Assembly (NCBI GenBank): GCA_964017195.1
Contig: OZ024895.1
Span: 20,459,534-20,523,533, forward strand
Source: Siderastrea radians
Lineage: Eukaryota > Cnidaria > Anthozoa > Scleractinia > Rhizangiidae
Direction of reading: 5' to 3'
DNA length: 64,000 bases
Shown: positions 60,957 through 64,000 of the stretch, piece after piece
Position numbering within the stretch: the first letter of the stretch is position 1
Layout: the number at the start of each line of letters is the position of its first letter
Made by a program: the position numbers and the translations under genes
The notes under the pieces: model-generated
Told to the model about the DNA's origin: nothing
Seen by the model: only the letters and a program-made list of their open reading frames with translations
The model's database searches: none

Positions 60957-63900
60957 ATGGTGGCTAACGGGGCTCTGGTGAAAGCACGAAGGCTAACCAC
61001 CGCGTGCTGGATTTTGCTGGTTACGGAAACTGAAACTATAGCTAATTCACTGGATGCCCCTTCGGGAGCAGAAAGAGAAGGAACAATCCCCATTAACCCG
61101 ATACACCGGGGAGCGAGGCAAGGTATGAAGTGCGCTGCACAGATGAAGTTGCTCTCGCCGCAATCCCGGTTGAGACTTGGTACGTGGAATGTTCGTACCA
61201 TGTACGAACAGGGAAGATGTGCCCAGATAGTGAAGGAGATGAAGCGATATAATCTCAGCATTCTCGGAATAAGTGAGATGAGGTGGAACACCTTTGGATC
61301 TTTACGGACTAGAACTGGAGAGACCATCTTGTTCTCTGGAAACCCCAAGGATGATGATCCCCATGTGAAGGGTGTAGGCCTCATTCTATCAAAAGTGGCA
61401 GCTGACAGCTTGATGGAATGGGATCCAGTCTCTGAGCGAATAATAACAGCTAGATTCGCCTCCAAATGCCAGAATATGTCACTTATACAAGTCTATGCCC
61501 CTACCAACGAGGCAAAAGATGAGGACAAAGAGCCTTTTTACCACCAGCTGCAGACGGTTTACAATCGAACTCCAAGGAGAGATGTGACCCTCGTCATGGG
61601 AGATTTTAATGCTAAAATTGGCAGCGATAATGCTAATAGGGAAACCGTCATGGGGAAATATGGACTGGGCAGTATGAACGAGAATGGTGAAATCTTCTCT
61701 GACTTCTGTGTTAGCAACGAGCTTATTATTGGAGGTACCATCTTTCCCCATAAGCAATGCCACAAAGTTACGTGGAGATCACCTGATGCGAGGACTGAGA
61801 ACCAAATTGACCATGTCACAATTGTCCGACGGTGGAGAAGCACACTTCAAGATGTAAGAGCGAAGAGGGGAGCAGACGTGGGTTCTGATCATCATCTGCT
61901 GGTCGCGCAGCTTAAGCTTAAGCTGGCCGCTGTGAGAAAAGCAAAGAATCCCAGACGGCGCTATGATGTTGGGAAACTGAAGATGGATGATTTAAGGCAT
62001 GAATTTCAGTTGAAGTTGCAGAGCCGCTTTGAACTCTTGGCTCCTAGCCTAAGAGAAGAAGATGGAGATGTGAACGAAGACTGGAAGGGTATCAAAGAAA
62101 TGTATACCAACACATGCGAAGAGGTGTTAGGAAAAGTGGAGAGGAAGCGAAAAGAATGGCTCACGGACAACACTTGGCAGATGATTTATGAAAGAAGGCA
62201 ACTGAAAGCAGACTTTGATAAGGCAAGAACACGGCTAGAAAAACGGAATGCTATGCTTCAATATAGCATCGAGGGAAGACAAGTGAAGGCAGCCTGCAGG
62301 AGGGACAAGAGGGCGTACATCAACCAGCTGGCCACAGATGCTGAGGAGGCTGCGAGGAAAGGAGACCTTAAAAGGCTTTACCAGACAACAAGACTTCTAA
62401 GTGGACGAAAGCCTAACCTTAGTAAACCGATTCGTAATAGAGATGGGATCATCCTTGCTAAACTTGACGAACAACTTGCTCGCTGGAAAGAACACTTTGA
62501 GGAAGTGCTCAATCGACCTCTGCCAAACCACCCTCCTAACTTGCAGCAGGGGAGCCAGCTTCCTATAAAGACAGATAAAATCTCCAAGGCTGAAATTAAG
62601 TCAGCTATTAAAAGCCTCAAAAGTGGGAAGGTGGCTGGAGTGGACAACATCCCCCCAGAAGCCATTCGTGTGGGTGGTGAGGTATCAATCGAAGCACTTC
62701 ACAGCCTTCTCAACAAAATCTGGAGGCAGGAGGAAATCCCAGATGAATGGAGAAAAGGACTTCTCGTTAAGTTGCCAAAAAAAGGAGATACCACCTATTG
62801 CAAGAACTGGAGAGGCATCACGCTGCTGGCCATTGCAAGTAAAGTCCTAAGCAAGATTATTCTGGACCGTATGAAGGCTGCGTTGGATTCACTGTTGAGG
62901 GATGAGCAAGCTGGTTTTCGCCAGGAGCGTTCCTGTATAGATCAAATTGCTACTCTTAGAATCATCATTGAACAGTCATTAGAATGGAACACTGGGCTAT
63001 ACCTGGTTTTTGTTGACTTTGAGAAGGCATTTGATTCGGTGGACAGGGAGGTGATATGGCAAATCTTGTGGCATTATGGTGTACCAGAAAAGATTGTTAA
63101 TGTGATTCGATGCTTCTACAGTGGTTTTGAGTGCCAGGTGATTCATGATGGATTCCTGAAGGAACCATTTCAAGTCAGAACTGGGGTGAGGCAAGGGTGC
63201 CTACTCTCACCTTTACTTTTCTTGGTGGTCCTCGATTGGGTTACCAGGGAAGCCTATGGAACTGGAAGAACTGGCATCCAGTGGTCCTTCACGCGCAAGC
63301 TAGAAGACCTTGATTTTGCCGACGATCTTTGTCTGATGAGCCAGAAGTTACAACATATGCAAGAGAAGGTGGAAGCACTTCAGCACGCAGCAGAGAGAGT
63401 AGGACTTAAGATCAATAACGAGAAGACTCAGGAAATGAGAATTCAAGCCAGAGACGATAGCCCCATTCATATTGGGGATGAAGTCATCCAAAGGACCGAC
63501 CATTTCACCTATCTTGGTAGTGTGGTGAGTGAGTCAGGGGGAACAGAGGAGGACATTGTTGCCCGCATTAGGAAAGCGCAACAAGCTTTTGCAACCCTTA
63601 GATCTGTATGGAAGTCAAGAGTTATTTCCCTGAATACTAAACTGAGGATATTTAACTCTAACATCAAGTCAGTATTACTATATGGATCGGAAACTTGGCG
63701 ATTAACCAAAGCTTTGCTTTCCAAGGTACAGTCCTTTCTGAATAAGAGGCTCAGGCAAATAATCGGTATCTTCTGGCCAAATGTCATCACGAACGAAGAG
63801 TTGTGGGCACGTACAGGACAAGAGGATGTAGAAACCACAATAAAGCGGAGGAAGTGGAAATGGATTGGTCATACTCTGAGGAAGGCGCCAAACAACACCA

Positions 63901-64000
63901 CACGTATGGCCATGGAGTGGAACCCCCAGGGAAGGAGAAGTAGAGGCAGACCGAAGCAGTCGTGGAGGCGCACAGTGTCTAAGGAACTGGAGAACATCGG
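60957..64000 (+). CDS. APE-type LINE ORF (endonuclease and reverse transcriptase), open to window end
   Basis: At least 1014 codons without a stop from ATG 60957. The apurinic endonuclease starts LGTWNVRTMYEQGR, then ISEMRW, VYAPTNE, MGDFNAK, and near its end GSDHHLLVAQ. Reverse transcriptase motifs are GVDNIPPEAI, WRGITLL, FVDFEKAFDSVDRE, GVRQGCLLSP and the catalytic FADDLCL. It continues with TYLGSVVSE and LYGSETW. RTE-like by pattern; the clade is not certain. The 3' end and any stop lie outside. A freely open frame suggests a young, possibly active copy. Confidence 0.9.
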   Translation, partial: MVANGALVKARRLTTACWILLVTETETIANSLDAPSGAEREGTIPINPIHRGARQGMKCAAQMKLLSPQSRLRLGTWNVRTMYEQGRCAQIVKEMKRYNLSILGISEMRWNTFGSLRTRTGETILFSGNPKDDDPHVKGVGLILSKVAADSLMEWDPVSERIITARFASKCQNMSLIQVYAPTNEAKDEDKEPFYHQLQTVYNRTPRRDVTLVMGDFNAKIGSDNANRETVMGKYGLGSMNENGEIFSDFCVSNELIIGGTIFPHKQCHKVTWRSPDARTENQIDHVTIVRRWRSTLQDVRAKRGADVGSDHHLLVAQLKLKLAAVRKAKNPRRRYDVGKLKMDDLRHEFQLKLQSRFELLAPSLREEDGDVNEDWKGIKEMYTNTCEEVLGKVERKRKEWLTDNTWQMIYERRQLKADFDKARTRLEKRNAMLQYSIEGRQVKAACRRDKRAYINQLATDAEEAARKGDLKRLYQTTRLLSGRKPNLSKPIRNRDGIILAKLDEQLARWKEHFEEVLNRPLPNHPPNLQQGSQLPIKTDKISKAEIKSAIKSLKSGKVAGVDNIPPEAIRVGGEVSIEALHSLLNKIWRQEEIPDEWRKGLLVKLPKKGDTTYCKNWRGITLLAIASKVLSKIILDRMKAALDSLLRDEQAGFRQERSCIDQIATLRIIIEQSLEWNTGLYLVFVDFEKAFDSVDREVIWQILWHYGVPEKIVNVIRCFYSGFECQVIHDGFLKEPFQVRTGVRQGCLLSPLLFLVVLDWVTREAYGTGRTGIQWSFTRKLEDLDFADDLCLMSQKLQHMQEKVEALQHAAERVGLKINNEKTQEMRIQARDDSPIHIGDEVIQRTDHFTYLGSVVSESGGTEEDIVARIRKAQQAFATLRSVWKSRVISLNTKLRIFNSNIKSVLLYGSETWRLTKALLSKVQSFLNKRLRQIIGIFWPNVITNEELWARTGQEDVETTIKRRKWKWIGHTLRKAPNNTTRMAMEWNPQGRRSRGRPKQSWRRTVSKELENI

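Overview
The window is eukaryotic nuclear DNA, most likely from a stony coral or a close cnidarian relative. Its genes have short exons with GT/AG introns, it is dense in MITEs, foldback elements, SINEs and LINEs, and it carries a roughly 105-bp interspersed repeat that I associate with coral genomes. The species is an inference; I could not run a search.

Host genes. Two paralogous SLC1-type excitatory amino acid transporter genes lie in tandem on the minus strand. Gene B (41709-49256) is complete: seven exons give exactly 542 codons. Gene A (772-7818) shows exons 1-4 and runs off the left edge. Intron phases are the same in both genes for the exons present, so they come from a gene duplication. 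Further right, two related intronless multi-pass membrane proteins lie head to head (56007-56825 minus; 57840-58661 plus). A broken LINE follows (about 59000-60440), and an uninterrupted APE-type LINE ORF (60957-64000) runs off the right edge.

The centre of the window, between the two transporter genes, is a complete 22.4-kb Polinton/Maverick element of adintovirus type (15741-38184). It has terminal inverted repeats of 301 and 354 bp and is flanked by a perfect 6-bp target duplication AGAGTA. It carries the full integration, replication and virion set: retroviral-type integrase with chromodomain, protein-primed family B DNA polymerase, double jelly-roll major capsid protein, candidate minor capsid protein (two tandem paralogues), adenain-like protease, FtsK/HerA-type packaging ATPase, a parvovirus-like phospholipase A2 and several small Arg/Lys-rich core-like proteins. 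Late structural genes form a nearly gapless plus-strand block (20152-30909). Accessory genes lie at both ends: RING finger, two small paralogues, SLOG-domain protein, GRF zinc finger, and an Arg-repeat protein with an acidic tail. They fire from divergent promoters, and two of those promoters are copies of one cassette.

The near-identical TIRs and open core genes suggest a recent insertion, but four accessory or structural genes show breaks: one in-frame TAG, one in-frame TGA, and frame breaks in the SLOG and GRF genes. A possible fifth lies in the 31.3-32.7 kb gene. A tRNA-like sequence with an oversized hairpin lies between the protease and ATPase genes. The SLOG protein, the 2-TM protein resembling SLATT effectors, the promoter cassette and the tRNA-like sequence are the parts I find least explained by known Polinton biology.
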